DNA of 64,000 nucleotides from an uncultured Prevotellaceae bacterium (GTDB taxonomy: Bacteria > Bacteroidota > Bacteroidia > Bacteroidales > Bacteroidaceae), in contig CAMJKP010000005.1 of assembly GCA_946406435.1 (NCBI GenBank), forward strand, positions 25,813 to 89,812, written 5' to 3'. Shown here in pieces: positions 18,252 through 25,974 of the stretch (position 1 is the stretch's first letter; every line of letters begins with the position of its first letter). The position numbers and the translations under genes are program-made. The notes under the pieces were generated by a model that saw only the letters and a list, made by a program, of their open reading frames with translations, searched no databases and was not told the origin of the DNA.

Positions 18252-18327
18252 AAATGAAAAGTGAAAAATTAAAATAACGCAGAAGCCTTAATGGGTAATC
18301 CGCATTCCGTTATTCATTTTTCATTAA
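18252..18327. repeat. Imperfect inverted repeat between GH10 and GH43
   Basis: AATGAAAAGTGAAAAATT..ATAACG (18252-18276) faces CGTTATTCATTTTTCATT (18308-18325). Second palindrome inside the same operon. Confidence 0.65.
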
Positions 18328-18357
18328 AAAGTAAATTTTTAATTAACAATAACAACA

Positions 18358-19383
18358 ATGGAAGGAAAATTCTATCTTTGGCCAAAAGACTATATGGCTG
18401 ACCCATCTGTCCACGTTTGGAACGGAAGAGTGTATATATATCCATCTCACGACTGGGATGCTGGTGTTGGTGATGACGACTCTGGTGCTGAGTATGAGAT
18501 GAAGGACTACCACGTTTTCTCAACTGATGACCTCGAGGCTGTATGCCGTGGTGAGAAGGAACTCGTGGATCATGGTTGCATCCTTGACCTCAAGGATATT
18601 CCATGGGCAAGCCACCAGCTTTGGGACAATGATGTTCAGGAGAAGGACGGTAAGTATTTCATGTACTTCCCAGCAAAGGATAAGACTGATATCTTCCGTA
18701 CAGGTATCGCAGTATCTGACAAGCCAGAAGGTCCATTCGTTCCTTTGAAGGATCCTATGCATGGTTCATATTCTATCGACTATGCTGTGTTCAAGGATGA
18801 GGATGGTAAGTACTATTTCTACTTTGGTGGTATCTGGGGCGGTCAGCTTCAGTGGTACAAGGACAACAAAATTTCATTTAATGAGTCAGGTGTTGCAGCT
18901 CCACCTCCAGGAGACACAGATCCTATCGTTCCTGCTAAGAAGTCTGAGTCAGACGCTCTTCCATCACGTGTAGCACGTTTGGCTGACGATATGCTTGGTT
19001 TTGCTGAGGATCCAAAGCCAGTAATCATTCTCGGTGAGGACGGCAAGCCATTGAAGGCAGACGATCCACATCGTTTCTTCGAGGCTTCATGGATGCACAA
19101 GTATAAGGGCAAGTACTATTTCTCTTATTCAACAGGTGATACTCACATGATCTGCTATGCAATCGGTGATAACCCTTACGGTCCATTCACTTACAAGGGA
19201 GTTGTGCTCACTCCTGTAAAGGCTGGTTGGACAACTCACCACTCAATCATTGAGTTCAAGGGCAAGTGGTATCTCTTCCATCACGATTCAGCTCCTTCTG
19301 GTGGCGTGAACAGCCTCCGTTCTTTGAAGGTTGCAGAGCTCCACTATAATGAGGATGGTACAATCCAGACAATTGAGGGCTAA
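18358..19383 (+). CDS. GH43 beta-xylosidase / alpha-L-arabinofuranosidase, cytoplasmic
   Basis: Inverting five-bladed-propeller glycosidase of 341 residues. The three GH43 acids are visible: base Asp15 in MADPSVHV, pKa-modulating Asp141 in SIDYAVF, and acid Glu242 in FFEASWM. No signal peptide (MEGKFYLWPKDYM), so it should act in the cytoplasm on oligosaccharides brought in by the symporter two genes upstream. GH43 covers xylosidases and arabinofuranosidases; context favours release of xylose or arabinose from xylo-oligosaccharides, but specificity cannot be read from sequence. Followed by a strong terminator, so it closes the operon. Confidence 0.93.
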   Translation: MEGKFYLWPKDYMADPSVHVWNGRVYIYPSHDWDAGVGDDDSGAEYEMKDYHVFSTDDLEAVCRGEKELVDHGCILDLKDIPWASHQLWDNDVQEKDGKYFMYFPAKDKTDIFRTGIAVSDKPEGPFVPLKDPMHGSYSIDYAVFKDEDGKYYFYFGGIWGGQLQWYKDNKISFNESGVAAPPPGDTDPIVPAKKSESDALPSRVARLADDMLGFAEDPKPVIILGEDGKPLKADDPHRFFEASWMHKYKGKYYFSYSTGDTHMICYAIGDNPYGPFTYKGVVLTPVKAGWTTHHSIIEFKGKWYLFHHDSAPSGGVNSLRSLKVAELHYNEDGTIQTIEG

Positions 19384-19406
19384 TTTTATTTCGTATATGA
19401 TATTCG

Positions 19407-19448
19407 CATTCCCATCGACATTTTACGTGTCGGTGGGAATGTTTTTTT
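19407..19448 (+). terminator. Terminator after GH43
   Basis: CATTCCCATCGACA (19407-19420) and TGTCGGTGGGAATG (19428-19441) form a 14 bp stem with one G-T-compatible mismatch, a 7 nt loop, then T7. Confidence 0.9.
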
Positions 19449-19531
19449 GTGATTTTTAACCAATATACGTGTTTTTACACTTAAACACTTCTTTTTTTGT
19501 AATTTTATTCTACTTTGTAAATTAATTTTAT

Positions 19532-19539
19532 TAATTTTG
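19532..19539 (+). promoter_or_regulatory. -7 box for the sensor kinase gene
   Basis: TAATTTTG fits TAnnTTTG; a TTTG occurs at 19514 but at too short a spacing. The start codon would lie only about 20 nt after the predicted transcript start. Confidence 0.4.
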
Positions 19540-19566
19540 CAACCAACCCCAATTAAGTAAAAATTA

Positions 19567-21819
19567 TTGCACAACTTGAAGAGGTTTATACTTTCGATAA
19601 TAAGCTTAATGTTCTTAATGCCATTGCTTGCCAGTGACAAGAAGGATGTATTGGTTGTGTGCCCATTCCCTCTGTCGGGAACATGGGCTGTAAACACCCT
19701 TGAACCAATACACATGCTTGAGAACACAAGACCGGATCTCAGAATCTGGTCGGCTGTTATGCGAAACTCTTCTTTCAGGAGTGTTCAGGAATATGATGAG
19801 CAAGCCAAAACAATATTTAATCACTATTCTGCAAAGCGACCTGACCTTATCGTGATATTCGGTCCTGGAAACTATATCCTTGCAGATGATTTCGAAAGGG
19901 CATGGCCTAATGTGCCAATGGTTCTGCTTGGAGAATTGAACTATGTCTGCACGAAAGACTATGTGTGCGACTCTATACCAAAGATTGCCTCTCATAGGAT
20001 TCCGATGAAGACCTTTGCAAGGGGAAAGAATATGTCATTTGTGTATTCCCCTGTGTATATGAGTGAGACTATTGATCTCATTTGTAAGAACCAGCCATAC
20101 GTAAAGAATCTGTATTTTATTACGGGACAGGAGTTTGTCGCTCGTGAGATAGAGCTGAACATGCATAAGGTTGCAAAGGCTCTGGGATTCAGCTTTACGC
20201 CTCTTCATCCAGGTGAAATCATTTATCGTGACCTCCATGCTCTTGCTGCTGACAAGGATAAGAATACCACGGCATTCATTTATTGCAATTGGCATTCAAA
20301 GTCAGATATGCGTGACCCTACTGTGCCATATATTGGTGTAAGACGTTCTTTGGAAAGGTTCAACCTTATGTATAGCATCTATTATACAATAATTGATGCC
20401 GATTGTCAGACAGCAGGTTTCGTGTCTTATAACCATGCAGAATTCAAGAACACCTTACAAAGCATGGTATCTGCGGTAATAGATCGTGGAGAAAATCCGC
20501 GTAACATACCTTTTGTGACTATATCCAGAGATAAGCCTACGGTTAACTATCCAGTATTAAATCACTTTGGATTTGACCCGCGAGGACATGAGGATGAATG
20601 GAATATTGTAAACCTTCCACCTACGATATGGCAGGAGTATCGTGTTATGGTCCTGTTGCTTGTCGTACTTGCTCTTTCCGGCTTTACAGTTCTTTTCTTC
20701 TTCCTCTACAAGAAGCAGAAGGCTTTGTTGGATTCTTCTGAGCGATACTATGCTCTTATCAATAATGCTCCGTTCAATTATAGTATTTCAGAACTGGTAT
20801 ATAATGATGCCGGAGAGATTACGGATATAATAGTTCGGAATAGCAACAACAGTTTAAAACAGAACATGGATAATCTTAAACTGTTTGTTGATGGTAAGAG
20901 CTTGATGGAGACTTTCCCTGTGTCAACCCCAAGATTTATAGGTCATATTGCAGCTGGCATAAGGGAAAAGCAGAAAACAATTCGATTCTCTCATGAGATG
21001 ATAGAGATGAACTGCTATTATGAGATTCTTGTCATTCTCGGAAGGGAAGAGAATGTAATACACATCTTTTCCCTTGATACCACTCAGTTGATGGTGGCAC
21101 AGAAAGAACTTCAGGCAGAAAAGGAAAAGGCTGAGCGCTCTGATCAGCTGAAGACTATGTTCGTGCAGAATGTGAGTCATGAGATTCGTACTCCTCTGAA
21201 TGCTGTGGTTGGATTCTCCCAATTGCTATCCATGCCTGATGATGTGGTATCTCCTCAGGAGAAGGAAGACTATGTGAAGTATATACAGAACAACTCCGAA
21301 CTGCTCATCATGCTTGTGAATGACATTCTCAGTATTGGTGACGTGGAGCGTGGGCAGTTTGTCGTGAACATCTCAGATGTGAAATGTAATTATGTCTGTC
21401 AGCAGTCTATGAGGACAGCAGAGACACGATTGCCTGATGGTGTGAAACTTTACTATACAAGTGAAGTGGATGATGACTATACCATAAAGTCTGACGAGCA
21501 TCGTATTCAGCAGGTTCTTGTCAACTTCCTTACCAATGCCTGCAAGCATACGGAGAAGGGCGAGATACATGTGCATTCATCATTAACAGAAAAGCCGGGT
21601 ATGATTACGTTCTCCGTAACTGATACCGGTACTGGTGTGCCTGCCGACGAGGCTGAGCATATCTTCGAGCGCTTCACCAAGCTGAATGCCTTCAAACAAG
21701 GTGCCGGACTGGGTCTTAGCATCTGCAAGAATATTGCGACCATCCTCAAAGGTGATGTTCATCTTGATACGTCATATACAAATGGTGCAAGGTTTGTTTT
21801 CCTGTTGCCGCTTGATTAA
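19567..21819 (+). CDS. Sensor histidine kinase with periplasmic binding-protein-like domain
   Basis: Membrane sensor of 750 residues. Order: signal-like hydrophobic N-terminus (KRFILSIISLMFLMPLLA), a periplasmic domain of about 330 residues resembling ABC-type substrate-binding proteins (VLVVCPFPLSGTWA, DLIVIFGPGNYILADD), one membrane helix (about 357-385), a PAS-like domain (ERYYALINNAPFNYSISELVY), HisKA with His538 in NVSHEIRTPLNA, and HATPase with NFLTNACKHT, DTGTGVP and GAGLGLSIC. No receiver domain. There is no ATG before the signal sequence: a stop at 19558-19560 leaves TTG 19567 or TTG 19576 as starts. No response regulator is adjacent. Its place just after the xylan operon suggests it senses a sugar, which is inference. 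Confidence 0.85.
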   Translation: MHNLKRFILSIISLMFLMPLLASDKKDVLVVCPFPLSGTWAVNTLEPIHMLENTRPDLRIWSAVMRNSSFRSVQEYDEQAKTIFNHYSAKRPDLIVIFGPGNYILADDFERAWPNVPMVLLGELNYVCTKDYVCDSIPKIASHRIPMKTFARGKNMSFVYSPVYMSETIDLICKNQPYVKNLYFITGQEFVAREIELNMHKVAKALGFSFTPLHPGEIIYRDLHALAADKDKNTTAFIYCNWHSKSDMRDPTVPYIGVRRSLERFNLMYSIYYTIIDADCQTAGFVSYNHAEFKNTLQSMVSAVIDRGENPRNIPFVTISRDKPTVNYPVLNHFGFDPRGHEDEWNIVNLPPTIWQEYRVMVLLLVVLALSGFTVLFFFLYKKQKALLDSSERYYALINNAPFNYSISELVYNDAGEITDIIVRNSNNSLKQNMDNLKLFVDGKSLMETFPVSTPRFIGHIAAGIREKQKTIRFSHEMIEMNCYYEILVILGREENVIHIFSLDTTQLMVAQKELQAEKEKAERSDQLKTMFVQNVSHEIRTPLNAVVGFSQLLSMPDDVVSPQEKEDYVKYIQNNSELLIMLVNDILSIGDVERGQFVVNISDVKCNYVCQQSMRTAETRLPDGVKLYYTSEVDDDYTIKSDEHRIQQVLVNFLTNACKHTEKGEIHVHSSLTEKPGMITFSVTDTGTGVPADEAEHIFERFTKLNAFKQGAGLGLSICKNIATILKGDVHLDTSYTNGARFVFLLPLD

Positions 21820-21879
21820 TCACGAATTACCTAGATAGTATATGGTAAATAATTCGTGGTTATGTGCTATCCGCAAATG

Positions 21880-22155
21880 CCAATAGCGCTCCGAAGGGGC
21901 AAAAGCTCATAGCCCAGGGTAACACCCTGGGGGAATTAGGAGGGTGTCGTGCTAACGCCCTGTAAGGGCAAAAGCCCTAATAAAAACCAAATTCTTTTGC
22001 CCTTTGGCTTTCCCTTCGGCCGCCGACCTCTTCGACGTTCAGGGCGAAAATTCCGACCTCTATGTACCTAGGGCGATGACCTAGGCTATGAGTTGTAAGC
22101 CTTTCAGGCTATCCCTTCGGTTGCCGACCTCTTCGACGTTCAGGCAACCTTTGCG
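21880..22155. repeat. GC-rich dispersed repeat cluster
   Basis: Fills the 380 bp spacer 21820-22199. Contains AGCGCTCCGAAGGGGC, CCAGGGTAACACCCTGG (hairpin), CGCCCTGTAAGGGCAAAAGCC, and two direct copies of CCGACCTCTTCGACGTTCAG (from about 22022 and 22122), each preceded by TCCCTTCGG. The left part (GGGCAAAAGC) and right part (GCTTTCCC, TTTTGCCC) are inverted relative to each other. Such blocks are widely scattered in Bacteroidales genomes and give rise to spurious ORFs. Confidence 0.75.
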
Positions 22156-22199
22156 GAACTTTCAAAAATAGAATTTATTATAAATATTTGTTTTTATAT

Positions 22200-23318
22200 A
22201 TGAAGATGGAATCTAAATGCAGAAAGGCTTTGTTAAGTTTTTCTTTCGCTATGATGGCTATGACAGCCACAGCGCAGAATGTTTCAACAATCAAACAGGC
22301 AGGTAAAACTATTCCTGCAACAGACGGTAATATTCAGTATGTAGGTCGTGTAAGCTTCCGTAATCCTAAATCGCCTTCTTTCACATTCCCAGGCGTACAG
22401 ATTCGTGCTGCCTTCACCGGTACATCCCTAAAGATGATAGCCAAGCCGAAGAGTGGTTATTTCATGGTGCGTATAGATGGTAGCAAGGCTTTCAAGGTGG
22501 GTTTCAACTCAGAACGTGACTCTGTCGTATCTCTTGCTGCTGCTCTTCCTGAAGGACGACATGAGGTGAACGCTATGTATGTCACTGAAGGCTATGAGCG
22601 CATTGGAGAGTTCCGTGGTTTCATACTTGATGAGAATGCGAAGATGCTCGAGGCTCCTGCTATGCCAGAGAGAAAAATAGAGTTTATTGGTAATTCCATT
22701 ACATGCGGCTATGGGGTAGAGGACACAGATCGCGCGGATCATTTTCAGGATGAGACATGCAACCATTACTATACATATGCAAACCTAACGGCACAGGCTC
22801 TTGGCGCTATCCATCAGGTAGTGGCCCGTAGTGGTATTGGTGTGTATCGTTGCTATGACGGTCCTGTTACGGGTGATTCCATCAATATGAATACGGAATA
22901 TACGCATACTCTTCTCTATGACAAAACAGAGAACTGGGATTTCTCCCGATATACTCCGCAGCTTGTTTGCATTAATCTTGGAACTAACGATACAAGTACC
23001 AAGGGTGCTGATTCAAAGCTTCTGAAGCAGGGATATGTAAATCTAGTAAAGCAAGTGCGCGACCATTATCCAAAGGCAAAAATAGTGCTTCTGAGTGGTT
23101 CTATGATGGGTGACGATGCTCTCATACTTGCCAAGAAAACTATGGATGAGGTTATGAATGAGGCTCATATGAAAGGTGACAAGGAAATCTATCGCTTTGA
23201 TATGAGTTTCCAAACAGGTGACCTCGGTTATGGTGCAGACTGGCATCCAAGCTTGGCACAGCATCAGAAAATGGCTTCTGAGTTGATTCCGTTCCTAAAG
23301 AAACTAATGAACTGGTAA
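22200..23318 (+). CDS. CE2-type SGNH acetyl esterase
   Basis: Likely removes O-acetyl groups from xylan or oligosaccharides. 372 residues from ATG 22200 (a TTG further up would add residues before the signal; rejected). Signal peptide ending TATAQ, then a jelly-roll N-terminal domain (RVSFRNPKSPSFTFPGVQIRA and GYFMVRIDG, about residues 25-140) characteristic of carbohydrate esterase family 2, then an SGNH hydrolase domain: block I FIGNSITCGYG with Ser166, block III-like INLGTNDTS, and DWHPSLAQH with Asp347/His349. Fits with the xylan block 3 kb upstream, but it sits beyond the sensor kinase and may be regulated separately. Confidence 0.88.
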   Translation: MKMESKCRKALLSFSFAMMAMTATAQNVSTIKQAGKTIPATDGNIQYVGRVSFRNPKSPSFTFPGVQIRAAFTGTSLKMIAKPKSGYFMVRIDGSKAFKVGFNSERDSVVSLAAALPEGRHEVNAMYVTEGYERIGEFRGFILDENAKMLEAPAMPERKIEFIGNSITCGYGVEDTDRADHFQDETCNHYYTYANLTAQALGAIHQVVARSGIGVYRCYDGPVTGDSINMNTEYTHTLLYDKTENWDFSRYTPQLVCINLGTNDTSTKGADSKLLKQGYVNLVKQVRDHYPKAKIVLLSGSMMGDDALILAKKTMDEVMNEAHMKGDKEIYRFDMSFQTGDLGYGADWHPSLAQHQKMASELIPFLKKLMNW

Positions 23319-23320
23319 CC

Positions 23321-23468
23321 GACCCACCCCCATACCCCTCCCGTAAAGGGAGGGGAGTAGATACGTTATGAGGGGTGTTGAGGTCTATTAAATATAATAT
23401 TTATCACCCTTTGATTAGTAATACTAATTACTCCCCGCCCTTTATGGGAGGGGGTAGGGGGGTGGGTC
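23321..23468. repeat. GACCCAC-ended GC-rich palindromic element (copy 4)
   Basis: 148 bp with inverted ends GACCCACCCC (23321) and GGGGTGGGTC (23459-23468). Each half contains its own CCCTCCC..GGGAGGGG hairpin (CCCGTAAAGGG, left; CCCTTTATGGGAGG, right). Fills the spacer between the CE2 gene and the SDR gene and ends 8 bp before the SDR start codon. Confidence 0.85.
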
Positions 23469-23476
23469 TTTTGTGT

Positions 23477-24202
23477 ATGAAAAAAGCAATCATAATGGGA
23501 GCTACGTCTGGTATGGGACGTGGTATTGCCCTCGGACTTCTTACTGAAGGATATGTAATAGGTGTGTGTGGCCGTCGCAAGGAGGCTCTTGACGAGATAA
23601 AGGCTATTGCACCAGACAAGGTGTTTACCAAGGTTATTGATGTGACCAAGGAAGAAGCGCCATCATTACTTATGCAGCTTATTGAAGAGATGGGCGGCAT
23701 GGATTTGTATTTCCATAGCTCTGGTTATGGAAAGCAGAATCTGGATCTCGCTCTGCCTATTGAGTGTCAGACGGTTCTGACCAACAGCTACGGTTTTACG
23801 CAGATGGTTGTTACTGCCTTCAACTATTTCAAGAAAGAGAAACGCTCTGGAAGGATTGCCGTTATATCAAGCGTGGCAGGTACCAAGGGAATGGGAGCAG
23901 CTCCTTCATATTCGGCCACTAAGCGCTTTGACTGGACGTATATAGAGGCTCTTGCACAGCTCGCCAACATGCAGAAACTTGACATCCGCTTTACCGATAT
24001 TCGTCCTGGATTCGTTGATACCGACTTTATTGCTGGTGACAGCTATCCTATGACTATGCCGGCCGACTATGTTGTCAAGCATATATTGAAGGCTGTAAGG
24101 AAAGGAAAGCGTAAGGTCATTATTGACTGGAAGTACAGAATCATGTGTTTCTTCTGGAGGCATATCCCATCATTCCTCTGGGAAAGGCTTAATATTAAGT
24201 AA
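23477..24202 (+). CDS. SDR-family oxidoreductase
   Basis: Short-chain dehydrogenase/reductase of 241 residues. The Rossmann cofactor motif is GATSGMGRGIA at residues 8-18; the RRK after VCGR suggests NADP(H). Catalytic Tyr145 and Lys149 lie in SYSATKRF, with Ser from VISSVAGTKG. The reading frame stays open upstream through the palindromic repeat to 23375, but MKKAIIMGATSG at 23477 is the natural start. The stop codon TAA (24200-24202) lies inside the left end of another repeat element (24199-24465). Substrate unknown; C-terminal basic segment IDWKYRIMCFFWRHIPSF may associate with membranes. Confidence 0.9.
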   Translation: MKKAIIMGATSGMGRGIALGLLTEGYVIGVCGRRKEALDEIKAIAPDKVFTKVIDVTKEEAPSLLMQLIEEMGGMDLYFHSSGYGKQNLDLALPIECQTVLTNSYGFTQMVVTAFNYFKKEKRSGRIAVISSVAGTKGMGAAPSYSATKRFDWTYIEALAQLANMQKLDIRFTDIRPGFVDTDFIAGDSYPMTMPADYVVKHILKAVRKGKRKVIIDWKYRIMCFFWRHIPSFLWERLNIK

Positions 24203-24465
24203 CGCGAGTAGGGTATAGCAGCAAGCTGCTGGTTACGGAACAAAAATTTTTCGCAAAGCTCAACAAGCTACGCAAGTTTTTCACGATGACCAGAAAATTT
24301 GACTCAGAAAAAATTTTATGACGCAACTTCGTTGCTTGAACTGACAATAATTACCAATCTTACCAATCTTAAACCAATAAGAAATGAGTATTTATGGAAA
24401 AAGATTGCGTAGATTGGTAATTATTGTCAGTTAAAGGCAGCTTGCTGCCATACTATCGCGTTACG
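24199..24465. repeat. MITE-like palindromic element with GTAACGCGA ends
   Basis: 267 bp. Ends: GTAACGCGAGTAGGGTATAG.. from 24199 and, inverted, ..CATACTATCGCGTTAC to 24465; both are followed inward by AGCAGCAAGCTGC, then AACTGACAATAATTACCAAT (about 24339) and its inverted counterpart ATTGGTAATTATTGTCAGTT (about 24413). A shorter relative is at 62805-62986. No ORF inside, so it could only be moved in trans. Confidence 0.85.
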
Positions 24466-24577
24466 TAAAAAATGAATTTTCTGGAATAAATTTTCTGGTC
24501 ATCGTGAATAATTTTCTTGAAAGCATACAAGCAACGAAGTTGCGTTATAATTCAATATTGCTTTGTAGACGTGGGCA
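24466..24577. repeat. Extra half-copy of the same repeat family
   Basis: AAATTTTCTGGTCATCGTGA and AAGCAACGAAGTTGCGTTAT are inverted copies of segments at about 24285 (TCACGATGACCAGAAAATTT) and 24321 (ACGCAACTTCGTTGCTT), so a second, partial unit is nested next to the element and reaches the GNAT stop codon. Confidence 0.65.
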
Positions 24578-24979
24578 TTACGTCCAGAGGCTTGTGATAA
24601 ACATCGGACTTGCATCATCAGCTTTCTTGAATCCGCATGCCCCGTAGAAATCCAGTTCCTCATTATAGGCAATAATGGCAATACGCAGATAGTCCTTATA
24701 ATGCTCCTTCATCATTTCAACCAACCGACGGCCGATACCCGAATCCTGATATTCCGGACGAACGAGCAGATAATGAATATAGGCAGTCATTATGCCGTCA
24801 TCCATAGCACAGATAAGTCCCACGAGATTGTCACCGTCCCATGCAGTATAAACAGTCTTGAAATTACGCATTGCCACTACGAGTTTGTCAGGATAATGCC
24901 CTGATGACCATTCTACAGAGAGGAACAAAGACTCCAAGTCTTCCTTCCTGAATTCATGTATGTCTTTATATGTTATCAT
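24578..24979 (-). CDS. GNAT-family N-acetyltransferase
   Basis: A 133-residue cytoplasmic acetyl-CoA-dependent acetyltransferase. Motif A (acetyl-CoA pyrophosphate binding) is visible as LLVRPEYQDSGIGRRLVEMM (Q-D-S-G-I-G-R), followed by the motif B region IAYNEELDFYGACGFKKAD with the Tyr often used as general acid. Length is at the short end of the family but complete. A TACCTTTG box lies 20 bp upstream, giving a nearly leaderless-type short 5' end. Acceptor substrate not predictable. Confidence 0.9.
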   Translation of the reverse strand: MITYKDIHEFRKEDLESLFLSVEWSSGHYPDKLVVAMRNFKTVYTAWDGDNLVGLICAMDDGIMTAYIHYLLVRPEYQDSGIGRRLVEMMKEHYKDYLRIAIIAYNEELDFYGACGFKKADDASPMFITSLWT

Positions 24980-24999
24980 TTTGATGATATTTTGATTTG

Positions 25000-25007
25000 C
25001 AAAGGTA
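25000..25007 (-). promoter_or_regulatory. -7 box for GNAT gene
   Basis: CAAAGGTA on the plus strand is TACCTTTG on the minus strand, an exact TAnnTTTG match 21 bp from the start codon. Confidence 0.55.
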
Positions 25008-25117
25008 CATATTTCTGCTTTCAGAAAAAAGGGATTTTGAATCTTTTTTTATAATTTTGATGTGTTACTTACAGTTTCTAACTTTCCTCTATTTACTTCA
25101 ACTCCAGAATAAATTTT

Positions 25118-25203
25118 TTTTGAACACAGATTTTACAGATAATCGGGATTATCTCGTTTGCACTCGTGATTAACATCTGTGAGATCCTAGATATCTGTGG
25201 TTT
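25118..25203. repeat. ACAGATT/ATCTGTG palindromic repeat
   Basis: CACAGATTTTACAGATAA (from 25126) faces ATCTGTGAGATCCTAGATATC (25170-25190) and CTGTGG; inside is a small hairpin (AATCGGGATT). A type of degenerate spacer repeat seen in Bacteroidales. Confidence 0.5.
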
Positions 25204-25225
25204 TAAAAAGGAAAAAATGGCTTTT

Positions 25226-25370
25226 GTCCCAGATCCGTTTCAAATCCGTTCTAGGTTCGTTCTACCTCCCTTGTAAGTCCTATGTAAGTCCCATTTTTCG
25301 CCCATTCTTAGGAACGGACTTGAAACGGTTTTGTAACGGTATTACAACGGACTTACTGTTATGGCATAAA
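25226..25370. repeat. 11-bp-periodic palindromic element, copy 2 (full form)
   Basis: The most complete copy. Left half: 11 bp units AGATCCGTTTC, AAATCCGTTCT, AGGTTCGTTCT, ACCTCCCTTGT, AAGTCCTATGT, AAGTCCCATTT starting at 25231 and continuing every 11 bp. Right half: AACGGACTTGA, AACGGTTTTGT, AACGGTATTAC, AACGGACTTAC from 25313. The left units are inverted relatives of the right ones. Confidence 0.85.
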
Positions 25371-25386
25371 CTGGCAACAAGTGAAC

Positions 25387-25670
25387 TTTTTTTTAGAATT
25401 AAACGCCAAACACGTACATGAGGGCGAAATACGCATGATAACATATTGAGTATTAGTTTTTTGTGTGCATGTACGTGTTTGTTAAACACGTACATAAGTC
25501 GTACATAACACATACATGTTTCTGGGCTCAATTAAAAGGTATGACGACTTATGTATTTGTTATGTATGTGTTAGACAAACACGTACATGCTCTTAACTTG
25601 TTCTTTATCAGTATATTTATAGCTGATTTTAGCCCCCATGTACGTGTTTGGCGTTTAATTCTAAAAAAAA
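25387..25670. repeat. 284 bp element with 39 bp terminal inverted repeats
   Basis: Left arm 25387-25425 (T8, AGAATTAAACGCCAAACACG..) and right arm 25632-25670 are inverted copies differing at one base. Inside are further palindromes, e.g. ATGTACGTGTTT-GTT-AAACACGTACAT (about 25469-25495), and inverted CGACTTATG / CATAAGTCG segments, so the element is a nested hairpin with CACGTACAT iterated at least five times. Short ORFs reading HVRVWRLILKK on both strands are by-products of the inverted arms. Confidence 0.9.
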
Positions 25671-25682
25671 ATCATGATTTTA

Positions 25683-25877
25683 CTGTCACCTGCAACACTG
25701 TCTGATTTTCAATGAGTTAAGGGGTGACAGGTGTATTTGCTTCTGTCACCCATCTGTCACCCCATACAAGTGATGATTTTTTTATTGAAGATTCCTTGGG
25801 TGACAGAAAGGTGACAGATAAAAAAGTTTCTGTCACCACTTAACTGGCTGATATTCAACGAGTGTTGCAGGTGACAG
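25683..25877. repeat. 195 bp palindromic element with GGTGACAG iterations
   Basis: Ends CTGTCACCTGCAACACT (25683) and AGTGTTGCAGGTGACAG (to 25877) are inverted copies; about 48 bp of each arm pair imperfectly, including TGATTTTCAA/TTGAATATCA-type segments and GTTAAG. TGTCACC or GGTGACA occurs eight times, in both orientations. Confidence 0.88.
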
Positions 25878-25974
25878 GAAAAACGCGAAAAAACTTTTTT
25901 TTCTGCCAATGATAAAATTCATCGCTAAACCACATTATTATCTCGTTTCTTTTCTGATGTAAAGTAGTTGCAGT

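Noticed and set aside
23375..23476. N-terminal extension of the SDR protein (reads NTNYSPPFMGGG)
   Set aside because: Encoded by the palindromic repeat; the Rossmann motif is correctly placed from Met 23477.
25280..25705. Short ORFs on both strands containing HVRVWRLILKK
   Set aside because: They arise from the two inverted arms of one element, giving the same peptide on opposite strands; not independent genes.
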